A DNA stretch of 64,000 bases, taken from Clostridium gallinarum. Its GTDB lineage: Bacteria; Bacillota; Clostridia; Clostridiales; Clostridiaceae. The translations under genes and the position numbers were made by a program. The stretch covers positions 1-64,000 of the forward strand of contig NZ_JACSQZ010000001.1 of assembly GCF_014836325.1 (NCBI RefSeq), given 5' to 3'. This document shows positions 26,802-36,579 of the stretch, piece by piece (positions within the stretch are counted from its first letter, which is position 1; each line of letters starts with the position of its first letter). The notes below the pieces were generated by a model that saw nothing but the letters and a program-made list of their open reading frames with translations, had not been told where the DNA came from and searched no databases.

Positions 26802-28991
26802 TTATTTAATTTTTAAGTGAATTAATTTCCCCTTAAAATCACCATGCATATTAGTTAAGTTAATTCCAGCAGTCATTAATGCTCCACCAGATATAACTTC
26901 CCCACTTTCTTCATTTATATAAAACCTATCTTCTATTAATCCTTTTAATTTTATTCTTCTACTATGATAATTTGCTCTTCCAAAAACTTGTACACAAGTT
27001 ACTAATACTTCACTCTTATCTTTTGAAACTACTGACCATGCATCAAAAGAGTTATTTTCAGAAAAGTTCTCTATTCTATAATAATCGCCACATCTTACTA
27101 AATCATTATATTTATGATACATTTCTATTTGTTTTGGTATCATATCTCTATCCTCTTGTGGTATTCTTGTTACATCAAGTTCATATCCAAAAGTACCAGC
27201 TAAAGCTACATACCCTCTTGTTTCAAAAGGTGTAGTTCTTCCAACAGTATGATTTGGACAATCACTAATATGCGCCCCTATAGCTGAAAGTGGATATACT
27301 AATGATGTTCCCTCTTGTATTTTTAATCTTTCAATTGCATCAGTATCATCAGAACACCAAATTTGAGGGCTATAATAAAGCATACCAGGATCAAACCTTG
27401 CTCCTCCCCCAGAACAGTTTTCTAATAAAATATGTGGAAAATCTTTAGTCAATCTATCCATCATGTCGTAAACAGCTAATACATATCTATGGAATAACTC
27501 ACCTTGATTTTCTGAGTTTAATCCAATGCTCCCTAGGTCTGTTAATTGTCTATTCATATCCCATTTTACATAAGTTATATTAGCACTAGATAAAACCTTT
27601 TTTATACTAGAATATATATAATCTACTATTTCTTTTCTTGATAAATCTAGCACATATTGTTCTCTACATAATGCAGGTTCACGCCCTGGAATCTTAATAC
27701 ACCAATCTGGATGATTTCTAAATAATTCTGAATCTCCTGATATCATTTCAGGCTCAAACCATATTCCAAATTCCATACCAAGTTTATTGACTTCATCAAC
27801 TAGATTTTTAAGACCACCATTTATTTTATCTTCATTTACAAACCAATCTCCTAATGATGAATTATCAGAATTACGTTTTCCAAACCAACCATCATCCATT
27901 ACAAGCATTTCAATTCCTAGTTTAGAAGCTTCTTTTGCAATAGATAGTAATTTTTCTGTATTAAAATCAAAATAGGTTGCTTCCCAATTATTTATTAATA
28001 TTGGACGCTTTTTATTTTTATATTCTCCTCTTATTAAATGATTTCTATATAAATCATGGAATGTTCTTGTCATTTTTCCTATACCTTCATTTGAATAGAC
28101 CATAACAACTTCAGGAGCTATAAATTCTTCATTCTTGTTTAATACCCAATTAAAATCTTCTGGATTTATTCCCATTACAACTCTAGTTGTATTAAATTGA
28201 CATCCTTCAACTTGAGTAAAGAAATTTCCTGAATAAACAAAATTAAATCCATATACATTTCCATAATCATCTGTTGCTTTACTATCTAATAATGCTATAA
28301 ATGGATTATCTTGATGACTTGATTCACCTCTTATACTAGATACAACCTGTTTACCATATCCAATTTTCTTTCTTTGTATATGTCTTTCTCTAGCCCAAGA
28401 TCCATGAAGAGATATCATATCATAATCTATACCATCAAAATCAATACAACTAGATAATATCTTAGTTAATTTAATCTTATCTTCATTTAAATTTTTAACT
28501 CTTACACTTCTTGTAATAACATCTAAATTTTCAAAAGTAGTATAGATAAGTACAACTTGTAAATTTAAATATGTATCTTCACAAGTAATTTCAAGGCTTG
28601 TACAATCATTTTCATCTCCAAAAGTAGCAGGTAATCCATTAAGCTCTCTTTTGCCTTTATAAATTTCATGTGATTTATATTCAAGTTTAACCTCTGAATG
28701 CCCATTTTTATCTAAAACTCTTATTGAAGATTCTCTAAAATCTCCAATACCATGAGTTGAGTATTCAAAAGGAAAACTATCATAAAAAGATACTCTATCT
28801 CTATTATTTTTTGATGGAACGTAAGGTGGTTCCTCAAGTCTCATTAAATAATTTATATTTTCATCAATTACTCTCTTTCCAAAATAAACATGCCCTAAGA
28901 ATTTCTCTTCATCTACAATAGAAATAATATAAGACGTATCCTTTGAGTCAAGTTTAAATACATTATATTTCTCTATAAATCTAATACCCAT
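26802..28991 (-). CDS. Alpha-galactosidase, GH36
   Basis: A 729-residue GH36 enzyme of the long AgaA/RafA-like type, with an N-terminal beta-sandwich (to about 330), a TIM barrel and a C-terminal beta domain. The nucleophile Asp is in ITYVKWDMNRQ and the acid/base in WCSDDTDAIERL. Substrate residues include LVMDDGWFGKRN and ENCSGGGARFDPG. No signal peptide is present, so it hydrolyses imported raffinose- or melibiose-type sugars in the cytoplasm. A GGAGG site lies before the ATG. No sugar transporter is adjacent. Confidence 0.94.
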   Translation of the reverse strand: MGIRFIEKYNVFKLDSKDTSYIISIVDEEKFLGHVYFGKRVIDENINYLMRLEEPPYVPSKNNRDRVSFYDSFPFEYSTHGIGDFRESSIRVLDKNGHSEVKLEYKSHEIYKGKRELNGLPATFGDENDCTSLEITCEDTYLNLQVVLIYTTFENLDVITRSVRVKNLNEDKIKLTKILSSCIDFDGIDYDMISLHGSWARERHIQRKKIGYGKQVVSSIRGESSHQDNPFIALLDSKATDDYGNVYGFNFVYSGNFFTQVEGCQFNTTRVVMGINPEDFNWVLNKNEEFIAPEVVMVYSNEGIGKMTRTFHDLYRNHLIRGEYKNKKRPILINNWEATYFDFNTEKLLSIAKEASKLGIEMLVMDDGWFGKRNSDNSSLGDWFVNEDKINGGLKNLVDEVNKLGMEFGIWFEPEMISGDSELFRNHPDWCIKIPGREPALCREQYVLDLSRKEIVDYIYSSIKKVLSSANITYVKWDMNRQLTDLGSIGLNSENQGELFHRYVLAVYDMMDRLTKDFPHILLENCSGGGARFDPGMLYYSPQIWCSDDTDAIERLKIQEGTSLVYPLSAIGAHISDCPNHTVGRTTPFETRGYVALAGTFGYELDVTRIPQEDRDMIPKQIEMYHKYNDLVRCGDYYRIENFSENNSFDAWSVVSKDKSEVLVTCVQVFGRANYHSRRIKLKGLIEDRFYINEESGEVISGGALMTAGINLTNMHGDFKGKLIHLKIK

Positions 28992-29020
28992 TTACAATCC
29001 TCCATTATATATAATTACTT

Positions 29021-29036
29021 TTACAACGTTTACTTT
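29021..29036. promoter_or_regulatory. cre-like site upstream of the alpha-galactosidase gene
   Basis: TTACAACGTTTACTTT matches the catabolite-responsive element core (WNANCGNTNW) but differs at the two outer positions. It lies 30-45 bases before the start, just downstream of a candidate TTGATT-17-TATGTT promoter. It could also be a LacI-family operator (TAAACGTT centre). The rest of the 29000-29300 gap shows only the terminator listed next. Confidence 0.4.
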
Positions 29037-29229
29037 TAACATAGCATAACTATCTATATTAATCAATGTTAATATAAATTATAGTAATATTTGTAATAAT
29101 ATCTTATACTTTGTTTATTTTTGCAATAAAATAATTAAGTTTATACTTTTATATATAAAACATTTTAATAACTATTTTTTGAAATGTTTTAATTAACTCT
29201 TATAATAACTATATATTTAAATTAAAAAA

Positions 29230-29259
29230 GATGATTCCTGATAGATACAGAAATCATCT
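29230..29259 (-). terminator. Terminator of the sigma/anti-sigma operon
   Basis: Minus-strand GATGATTTCTG / CAGGAATCATC stem followed by TTTTTT. Confidence 0.75.
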
Positions 29260-29304
29260 CCTTAAATATATTGTTGAATTTTTTATTTTCTTAATTAGTA
29301 ACCA

Positions 29305-30729
29305 TTATTTTTCTAAATCAATAGTTATTTTTTCATCTTCTAATATTATTTTTTTAGTATTATCAACTAAAAAATAATATTCTTTGCTACTATCTAAAGC
29401 TGGTAAAGTTAAAGTAAAGTTATAACCATCATCCATTCCATTAAATTTTATGTCTTCAATTTCTATTTCTCTTTTGATCTTACTCCAGTCTTCTATACTT
29501 ATATTATTTAATTCCTCATCCTCTAATTCATTATCTCCACTCCAAAAAGATATATTAAGATACTTTAGACTACTTAAATATTTTTTAGCTTTAATATCTA
29601 TTATTGTCTTATCTTCTTTAAAATCAATATTTTCTATAATATATTTTTCTCCTGTATCTAAATCTATTATCATCTCATTTTCTTTATCAATTTTTCCTTT
29701 TATATTCTTTCCACTTCCATATATATAAATATAGGGAATAAGAGTTATTGATTCTGCTACTTCTGAAGCACCCCTAAATCTAATTGTACTATTACCTAGT
29801 AAACTTTGATTTAATTTTATATTACTACTTAAACTTAAGGAACCTGTTTCTAATGGCATTCCCATATCATCTACTATAAAGAATCTTAATTGATCGTCTG
29901 TTCCTCTTAGCCCATTATTTTCAATTGATTTGTCTAAATTATCTTCTTTTAATATATCTGCGTATATAATAGTATTTAACTTACTAGTAATAACTTTTCT
30001 AATCTTATATATTCTATTTCCATAAATAAATTCTTTATTAATAGCATGCTCTTTCTTCCCCATATCTTTAGCATCTAATGAAATCTTAAAACTAAATTTT
30101 TTAGGATAATATCCTGTCCAATTTCCATATAAATCATTAACTATAAATTCTATTTTTGTCTTATCAGATAATTCATCTTTAGTAAATGCATAAGAAGCTA
30201 AACCAACATAGGTATTATCATCTATAAATTCACCATCATTTTCTTCATTATCATAATTTATATTTTTAAAACCACTCTTTATAATAGGAAATATTATAGG
30301 CTTATCATCAAATCCCTCTTCTGACTTTAGCTCATATGCTATAGCTAGTTCTACTCCATCATAATAAATATTTTTAATTGTCATTGTAGTATCTTTATAG
30401 CTTTTTGATATATTTATATCCTTAGATCCTTTTATATATTTATCTCCAATTCCTATAGCCTCATTTATACTTTTAAAAGTAGGACCTATAATTGGTAAGC
30501 TTTCTGCATATGCTGGCATAAACATATTAAATCCTAATGTACAAATTATAATACCAGCTACTAATCCAGATACTTTTCTTGATTTACTTTTTCTTTTTGT
30601 TTCTCTCTCTGGTAAACTGTTTAAAATTTTTAATGCGTTACTTTTAATATTATCTGGTATCTCAATCTTATTATCACTTACTTTATCCTTAATAATTTTA
30701 TTGAATTTATCTTTATCAAACTTATTCAT
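29305..30729 (-). CDS. DUF4179 membrane protein, probable anti-sigma factor
   Basis: About 474 residues from ATG 30729, which has AAGGTG six bases upstream. A cytoplasmic N-terminal part (about 1-55) precedes one membrane helix (GLVAGIIICTLGFNMFM), followed by a DUF4179-type segment (LPIIGPTFKSINEAIGIGDKY) and a long beta-rich external part. The architecture is that of a transmembrane anti-sigma factor: an inner domain to hold the sigma factor and an outer sensor. It overlaps the ECF sigma gene by eight bases, which supports a functional pair. What it senses is unknown. Confidence 0.82.
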   Translation of the reverse strand: MNKFDKDKFNKIIKDKVSDNKIEIPDNIKSNALKILNSLPERETKRKSKSRKVSGLVAGIIICTLGFNMFMPAYAESLPIIGPTFKSINEAIGIGDKYIKGSKDINISKSYKDTTMTIKNIYYDGVELAIAYELKSEEGFDDKPIIFPIIKSGFKNINYDNEENDGEFIDDNTYVGLASYAFTKDELSDKTKIEFIVNDLYGNWTGYYPKKFSFKISLDAKDMGKKEHAINKEFIYGNRIYKIRKVITSKLNTIIYADILKEDNLDKSIENNGLRGTDDQLRFFIVDDMGMPLETGSLSLSSNIKLNQSLLGNSTIRFRGASEVAESITLIPYIYIYGSGKNIKGKIDKENEMIIDLDTGEKYIIENIDFKEDKTIIDIKAKKYLSSLKYLNISFWSGDNELEDEELNNISIEDWSKIKREIEIEDIKFNGMDDGYNFTLTLPALDSSKEYYFLVDNTKKIILEDEKITIDLEK

Positions 30730-31294
30730 GACTTTCACCTTCACTCATAATTTTATATAATCTTTCTCTTCCTCTATTTAATCTTGACTTTACTGTTCCC
30801 TTAGGTATTTTTAAAGTATTACTTATTTCCTCTATGGACATATCATTAAAATAAAATAGCAACATAGTTATTTTTAAATCAGAACTTAATTTATTCATTG
30901 CTTTTATTAAATCTAAATTTTTATATTTATCCTCATAAACTTCATTGTTAATTTGTGAATCTTCAATATAAGTAACCTTCTTATTTTTTCTTATTATGTT
31001 GTTACACTCATTTATTAAAATTCTTGTTAACCAAGTCTTAAAAAACTTCTCATTTCTTAAATATAAGATTTTTTCATAAGCCTTTAGTATGGTACTTTGA
31101 ATAGCATCCTCTATATCATACTCACTATTTAAAATTCCCCTAGCTACAATGTATAAAGAATTTAAATTTTCTTTAATTAAAATATTAAATGCATCCTTAT
31201 CTCCATCTATAGCTAATCTAACATTATTTTTTTTAAGACTTTCCTCTTTGAATTTATTAAATACTCCTATAGGAATAATATTAGATATCCCCAT
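30722..31294 (-). CDS. ECF-type RNA polymerase sigma factor
   Basis: A 190-residue sigma-70 family protein. Region 2 is about 35-105 (YIVARGILNSEYDIEDAIQSTILKAY). Region 4 is about 125-180 (KLSSDLKITMLLFYFNDMSIEEISNTLKIPKGTVKSRLNRGRERL, a clear helix-turn-helix). Regions 1.1 and 3 are absent, as expected for an ECF sigma of the SigW/SigV kind. It is first in a two-gene unit with its likely anti-sigma partner. It is probably autoregulated, though I could not identify its promoter. Confidence 0.92.
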   Translation of the reverse strand: MGISNIIPIGVFNKFKEESLKKNNVRLAIDGDKDAFNILIKENLNSLYIVARGILNSEYDIEDAIQSTILKAYEKILYLRNEKFFKTWLTRILINECNNIIRKNKKVTYIEDSQINNEVYEDKYKNLDLIKAMNKLSSDLKITMLLFYFNDMSIEEISNTLKIPKGTVKSRLNRGRERLYKIMSEGESHE

Positions 31295-31417
31295 TATATT
31301 TCTCCTTCCATTCTCACATAGCTATGTTAAATTCATTTTCACTTAATTAGACGTATTTACTTCTTTAAAGGTTCAATTAATTTATGTAAATAAAAAAATA
31401 TTTATATATATATTAAA

Positions 31418-31439
31418 AAGAGTTGCTTTTGCAACTCTT
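31418..31439 (-). terminator. Terminator after rsgA
   Basis: AAGAGTTGC-TTTT-GCAACTCTT perfect stem with an A/T-rich flank. Confidence 0.75.
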
Positions 31440-31450
31440 AATCTATTAAT

Positions 31451-32473
31451 TTACTTTTTACTTTTCATTCTTTGCTTTTCTTGTTGTTTAGATTTTAATA
31501 AATTGTACGCTTCTTCTCTTTTAAGCTTTTTATACCTTTCTAGTTTTTCTATATCCAACTTTCCATTTTCTATTGCTTCTCTAATTGCACATCTAGGTTC
31601 ATTTTTATGAGTACAATCTGAAAACTTACATTGCTTTTCTAGTTCTTCAATATTACTAAAAGACTTATCTATATCAGCATCAATTAATCCAAGTTCTCTC
31701 ATTCCAGGAGTATCTATAATTACTCCTCCATCTTCTAATAGGATTAATTCTCTATGAGTAGTTGTGTGCCTTCCTTTATCATTTTCATCAACTGAATTAG
31801 TTTTTAATATTTCTTTATCTAATAATTTATTTATAAGAGTAGATTTCCCTACTCCTGATGAACCTATAAATGCTATTGTTGTTCCACTTTTTATATATTC
31901 TTTAACTTTATTATATCCATATCCATTTAAGCTTGAAGTTACTAATATTTCTATACCTATAGCAACTTCTTTAACTTGTTCGAGTTTCTCTTCTATATTT
32001 TCACATAAATCAGACTTAGTTAATACTATAACCGGTATTGCCATACTATCCCATGCCACAGCTACATATCTCTCAAGCCTACTTATATTAAAATCATTAT
32101 TTAATGCCATACAAATAAATATATAGTCAATATTTGCTGCAACAATCTGTCTATCAAATCTACTTCCTGCAATCTTTCTTGAAAAATAGCTTTTTCTAGA
32201 TAATACTTTATGAATTATAGTATCACCATTTTTATTATCTAACCTATCTATCAATACCCAATCTCCAACTACAGGGTAATCTAAAGTACTATTTGAAGAA
32301 TATGATAATTTACCAGATACCCTTGCAAGCACTTCCCCTTCTTCAGTAAATACTCTATAAATATCTCTATATTGTACTGAAATTCTTCCTAAATAAAAGT
32401 CTTTATTATAAATACTTGCTTCCTTAATGTATCCTTCATTTAATCCTAATTCTAGTAAGTTTTTATTATTCAT
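31451..32473 (-). CDS. rsgA: Ribosome small-subunit-dependent GTPase A
   Basis: A 340-residue circularly permuted GTPase. An N-terminal OB-fold (about 30-100) precedes G4 (VLTKSDLC), then G1 (FIGSSGVGKSTLINKL) and G3 (IIDTPGMRELGL). A C-terminal zinc knuckle has CKFSDCTHKNEPRC. It matures the 30S ribosomal subunit. The order G4-G1-G3 is the family hallmark. The gene stands alone with its own terminator rather than beside prpC/prkC; this longer (340) form is the YloQ-related paralogue type common in clostridia. Confidence 0.92.
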   Translation of the reverse strand: MNNKNLLELGLNEGYIKEASIYNKDFYLGRISVQYRDIYRVFTEEGEVLARVSGKLSYSSNSTLDYPVVGDWVLIDRLDNKNGDTIIHKVLSRKSYFSRKIAGSRFDRQIVAANIDYIFICMALNNDFNISRLERYVAVAWDSMAIPVIVLTKSDLCENIEEKLEQVKEVAIGIEILVTSSLNGYGYNKVKEYIKSGTTIAFIGSSGVGKSTLINKLLDKEILKTNSVDENDKGRHTTTHRELILLEDGGVIIDTPGMRELGLIDADIDKSFSNIEELEKQCKFSDCTHKNEPRCAIREAIENGKLDIEKLERYKKLKREEAYNLLKSKQQEKQRMKSKK

Positions 32474-32521
32474 TTTTCCTCCCGAAATATATGCTATTAG
32501 GAAGGTTTTCTTAATAAATTG

Positions 32522-32587
32522 CTATACTGTAGTCACCTTCCCATTAACAACAATATAGTTTTTATTTACTCTTACTAAACTCATCAT
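32522..32587 (-). CDS. Possible 21-residue peptide upstream of rsgA
   Basis: A short frame, MMSLVRVNKNYIVVNGKVTT then V, 49 bases before rsgA. A weak GGATGTG lies upstream of the ATG. The peptide looks strand-like and conserved in style, but nothing beyond the frame supports it. It could be a leader peptide or chance. Confidence 0.25.
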   Translation of the reverse strand: MMSLVRVNKNYIVVNGKVTTV

Positions 32588-32723
32588 AATACATCACATC
32601 CTTTTAGATAATTAATGGTTAATTTTGTATATAACCACTATACTTATAATATAACAATATTAATTTTTTTCATACAATTATTTGAAATTAATCTTTTAAA
32701 ATTTAAACTTTTTTAAAACATAA

Positions 32724-32790
32724 AAGCTTCCAAAATAAATTCATTCCTTAAAAGATTGTTGCTCTTAATGAATTTACATTTTGGAAGCTT
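32724..32790 (-). terminator. Long terminator hairpin after the small wHTH gene
   Basis: AAGCTTCCAAAAT-AATTCATT pairs with AATGAATT-ACATTTTGGAAGCTT, a 20-base stem with one bulge, followed by an AT run. Confidence 0.7.
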
Positions 32791-32799
32791 ATTTTAATA

Positions 32800-32982
32800 C
32801 TAGTCTCTTTTTATTTGCCAGTAGCATCTTTTTGGTGAATAGATTTTTTCTTCTTTTTTAAGTTTATCCATTACCTTAGATACTTCTTTCTTATCTATAC
32901 CTGTTTTTTCTGCAACTGCAGTTGCATTCATTGGTTCATCATTCTTTTCAAAGCATTCTAATACAACATTATAATTTTCCAT
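32800..32982 (-). CDS. Small winged-helix DNA-binding protein
   Basis: A 60-residue single-domain winged helix: MENYNVVLECF, helices around NATAVAEKTGIDKKEVSKVM and KLKKEEKIYSP, then a strand KRCYWQIKRD. The layout resembles the MarR/Rrf2-like or DUF-type archaeal HTH folds, without a sensor domain. GGAGATGAAGTT precedes the ATG. It has a strong private terminator. A regulatory role is likely, but its targets cannot be deduced. Confidence 0.7.
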   Translation of the reverse strand: MENYNVVLECFEKNDEPMNATAVAEKTGIDKKEVSKVMDKLKKEEKIYSPKRCYWQIKRD

Positions 32983-33002
32983 AACTTCATCTCCTTTATT
33001 AT

Positions 33003-33608
33003 AGTTATCACATTTATTTTACATAATAATACTAATCAATTTCAACTATTAAATAAAAATTTTTATTCTTTAGTTATTGATATATTTTTAAAATCTCTAT
33101 ATTTAATGTTATTACATTCATTAATTTAACCCAAGTAATTTTAATAGCTAAAACTAAAACTTTATTTTACTTGTGATATGGTTCTCCGTAACAGTAGAAA
33201 GTGAGGTTTTTTTTAATAATATATTTTATGTTATTATTTTATTACTTTTATCTTTATAAGTAAAAGAGTACTCCATTCATAGCATTCTTTCTCTTCACAT
33301 TAATTTATTCTCTTATCTATAATAAATACTTTTGACACTTCTTTAATAATAGATCTCAATACATTCTCTTATCCATATTTCAATTTATTGGTTATTTGGG
33401 TACTAAACACTATTAACACACAGACTTAATACTTAATGAATGCTGTTAATACATAGTTATCTTCGCAACTTTTTATTGGATCATTAAACTGACTATACTT
33501 TATACGATATTATTGACTAATAATTTTTTCATGTATAGTAGTTACACTGATTATATCTTCAATTTTGCATTTTTTATTGCATTTAATACAATTTTCATAT
33601 GAGTTAAA
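33003..33608. other. Gene-free stretch of about 600 bases
   Basis: No frame longer than about 35 codons with a ribosome site. Minus-strand fragments such as ENVLRSIIKEVSKVFIIDKR with stops on both sides look like a decayed gene, but I cannot name it. It includes GATATGGTTCTCCGTAAC (33175-33192), a degenerate copy of hairpins near 35381 and 38136. Confidence 0.4.
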
Positions 33609-35162
33609 TTATTCTAAAAGTTTTTTTAATTCTTCACTACATCCTTGAACACAACTTATATATTTTTCAATACCTTTTTTGGTATCATAAAGAAATACAT
33701 TTATTTTTTCATTTTGAGGAGAAGTTCTTATTTTTTCTTTATATATTATTTCAAATTCTTCTTTAGTTATATCATTAAAGTCTTCTATATTATTGCTAAT
33801 TGTTAATAATAAATTTAATGAAGCATTATATAATTCATCTATACTCTGAAGTTCCCATCTACTTAATAAATTATCATATGAAGCTCTTATTACTTCACTT
33901 TCCTTAGCTAATAGATAAGCATTTCTAATTATTATATTAAAAATAATATCAATATCATTTTCCTTAATATCCTTATCTTTAAGTATTCCATTCTGATAAG
34001 ATAATAGTAATAAGAACTTAGAAAGCGCAATTTTCTTTACTTTTGATAAATCCTCATATTTTTGTTGCTTTAACCCTTTAGCGAAAATAAGCATGCCAAT
34101 GCCACCAACTACTCCTACACAGCAAATTTGCGTTATAATATCTTTTACTCTGACTATATCTAGTACAAAATTTAATCTAATTATGTCTTTTATATCTACT
34201 TCTGAATTACAGTAAATAAGTGCTAGAAGTGATAATACTATAAGCACAATACTACTCATATAATAAAACTTCGCTCTTTTCATATAGTTATCCCCTATTC
34301 GTCCTTCTAAGTATTTTTTAAATTTAAATAAATTTTTCTCTAACTCTTTATTATTTAAACTCTCTATCCACACATATGCTCCTTTATCTCGTAGCATAGA
34401 TAAACGATACAAGCTTATCCCCCCAAATTTTACAACTTCAATTTTCATTCTTTTCTTCTCTTCATCTCTACCTTTTAACCGAATAAATATCTGTTCATAT
34501 TGATTATATACTGCTAATCCATATACTACTGGCATATTTAATATAATTAATATAATAGGCAAAATAAAAACTTTTATAGTTTGAAAATCATATAGTTGTC
34601 TCCACTCTATTAATAATTTGCTTATAATGAAATATATTAAATAACACCCTATCAACGCCTGAAAGTTATCTAATAATTTCTTTACTTTAATATATTTCTT
34701 ATCACGATTAGCTACATAATATAAGGCTGTCCCAATTACAGCTATCGGTATAATAAGTATTTCTATCCATAATGGAAATGACCAAAAGCCTGCAATAAAA
34801 GATATTAAAATAACCAATTTTATATTTTCTCTTATAAGCCTTCTAAAAAAATACTGATCTTTAGCCTTTTCTAACGCTTTTATAAAAATAGGAATTTCAA
34901 CAAAAATCACCCAAAATATAGTATCTTTTAGCAAATAGATATTCCAAAATCCAATGTAATATAATATGTTTATAATTCCTACCAAAAAGCATATAAAAAC
35001 AATATAAAACACTATAAACTTTCTACAAAATATAATAGGTAGAACATCTTTATAAAATTTTCTGCCAACCTTAGTAAAACTTCCTACTATCATAATAACT
35101 AGTATCCATAAAATATAAGCTATTTCTCTATTTGAAAAAATTTGTTGAACTTTTAATAACAT
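33609..35162 (-). CDS. Unrecognised multi-span membrane protein, 517 residues
   Basis: I do not recognise this family. The N-terminal half has six or seven membrane helices. A cytoplasmic stretch follows (about 225-295, KGRDEEKKRMKIEVVKFGGISLY onward), then two more helices (about 300-365). The soluble helical C-terminus is about 370-517 with DNLLSRWELQSIDELYNASL and a tail CVQGCSEELKKLL. It lies after vanS but behind a terminator and with its own leader, so it is probably a separate transcript. It has no Walker or catalytic motif that I can see. Confidence 0.65.
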   Translation of the reverse strand: MLLKVQQIFSNREIAYILWILVIMIVGSFTKVGRKFYKDVLPIIFCRKFIVFYIVFICFLVGIINILYYIGFWNIYLLKDTIFWVIFVEIPIFIKALEKAKDQYFFRRLIRENIKLVILISFIAGFWSFPLWIEILIIPIAVIGTALYYVANRDKKYIKVKKLLDNFQALIGCYLIYFIISKLLIEWRQLYDFQTIKVFILPIILIILNMPVVYGLAVYNQYEQIFIRLKGRDEEKKRMKIEVVKFGGISLYRLSMLRDKGAYVWIESLNNKELEKNLFKFKKYLEGRIGDNYMKRAKFYYMSSIVLIVLSLLALIYCNSEVDIKDIIRLNFVLDIVRVKDIITQICCVGVVGGIGMLIFAKGLKQQKYEDLSKVKKIALSKFLLLLSYQNGILKDKDIKENDIDIIFNIIIRNAYLLAKESEVIRASYDNLLSRWELQSIDELYNASLNLLLTISNNIEDFNDITKEEFEIIYKEKIRTSPQNEKINVFLYDTKKGIEKYISCVQGCSEELKKLLE

Positions 35163-35329
35163 TTTTTGCTCCCTAACCCCAATTTAATTTTATGTATTTT
35201 TATGTTATATACCATATATTTTAAACTATACTTATTATAATATAATATATAGAGTAATCTACTCACTATTTTAGATTTATTCTCACTAAGTTATTCTTAG
35301 TCAACCAAATATTCCCACTTACAAAAAAC

Positions 35330-35400
35330 AACCTTAGCCATTGATATTACTTGACTAAGATTATTTTTATCATTTATTTATGATACAGCTCTCTGTATCA
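35330..35400 (-). terminator. Double hairpin after the vanYRS-like operon
   Basis: First stem (minus) AATCTTAGTCA / TGGCTAAGGTT then GTTTTTTG at 35322-35362. Second is TGATACAG-CTCT-CTGTATCA at 35381-35400, joined by TTTTATCATTTATT. The same pair, joined by TTTTATCATTTGTT, is found at 38078-38153. Confidence 0.65.
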
Positions 35401-35451
35401 ATATTAAATGAGTTTTTTTATTTTCTATCTTATTTATTTTATTATAATATA

Positions 35452-36579
35452 TTAAACGTCATTATAGTTTAGTGGTAATCTTATCTCAAAAGTAGTTTTA
35501 TTCTCATCACTACTTACTGAAATAAAACCATTGTGTAGCTCAATAATATTTTTTGTTATTGCTAGCCCTAATCCAGTTCCTCCTATTTCTCTATTCCTCG
35601 ATTTTTCAACTCTATAAAATCTATCGAAAATATGTGGTAAATCTATTTCAGGTATAGCTTCTCCATAATTGATAATTTGAACAACCGCCATTGAATATTC
35701 AACTTTTGTTATAATATCAACGTAATATCCATCTTTTCCATATTTAATAGAATTAGATAATAGATTTTCAAATGCTCTTACTAATTTTCTTGCATCAGCA
35801 TAGACTATTAACTTATCCTCTGAAAAATTAATTCTTTCTTTCATATTTGCTTTTTTAAACTCATTCTTAAAATAGACTACTAATTGTCCTAATAAATCTA
35901 CTAAATTTATTTTTGACTTTTCTAAAACAATACTACTATTTTGCATTTTTGTTAGTTCAAATAAATCATTTATAAGCAAACTTAAATCTTTAGACTTTTG
36001 ATATGCTATATCTATATAATATCTAAGTTCTACTTCATCTTTATATTTATCAGAATCAATAAACTCTAGATATCCTATTATTGATGTTAATGGTGTTCTT
36101 AAATCATGGGAAACATTAGTTATTAAATCATTTTTAGTCTTCTGAGCTTTTCTCTCTTCTATCATTATCTCTTTAAGTTGAGTTGATATATTATTTATAT
36201 TATCTGCTAAACTTTTCATATAACCAGATACTTTAATATCTATTAACTTATCTAAATTTCCATCTGCCATTATCTCCGTTTCTTCTATAATTGTAGCTAA
36301 GTTTTTATTATTTTTATATGTTATAGTATAATTTATGATTAAAAATAAAAGCAAAAATACAATTATATAAAGATATCTCCCAATATTCTCATGCTGCAAT
36401 ACGTTCCATAAATTCCATATATAATCAATAAATTTAATATTTTTATACCTATATAATAAAATTATTACTTCTCTAATTGAACTTGCTATTATATATGTTA
36501 GCACTGCTGATATTACCATATCACCTATTGGCCTTATCCAACAATTAATAATTATTTTATTTTTCAATTTTATATCCAA
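35452..36579 (-). CDS. VanS-like sensor histidine kinase
   Basis: A 375-residue kinase with two N-terminal membrane helices (about 15-35 and 65-88) and only a short outside loop. A HAMP-like region follows to about 145, then the phospho-acceptor H-box LITNVSHDLRTPLTSIIGYLEF. The ATPase motifs are N (ENLLSNSIKYG), G1 (IFDRFYR) and G2 (GGTGLGLAITKNI). The short sensor loop is typical of VanSG-type kinases. The start overlaps the response regulator by 23 bases. Confidence 0.9.
   Translation of the reverse strand: MDIKLKNKIIINCWIRPIGDMVISAVLTYIIASSIREVIILLYRYKNIKFIDYIWNLWNVLQHENIGRYLYIIVFLLLFLIINYTITYKNNKNLATIIEETEIMADGNLDKLIDIKVSGYMKSLADNINNISTQLKEIMIEERKAQKTKNDLITNVSHDLRTPLTSIIGYLEFIDSDKYKDEVELRYYIDIAYQKSKDLSLLINDLFELTKMQNSSIVLEKSKINLVDLLGQLVVYFKNEFKKANMKERINFSEDKLIVYADARKLVRAFENLLSNSIKYGKDGYYVDIITKVEYSMAVVQIINYGEAIPEIDLPHIFDRFYRVEKSRNREIGGTGLGLAITKNIIELHNGFISVSSDENKTTFEIRLPLNYNDV

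Noticed and set aside
33003-33608. Possible hidden gene in the gap upstream of 33609
   Set aside because: All frames are broken by stops within about 35 codons and no ribosome site fits; best read as decayed DNA.
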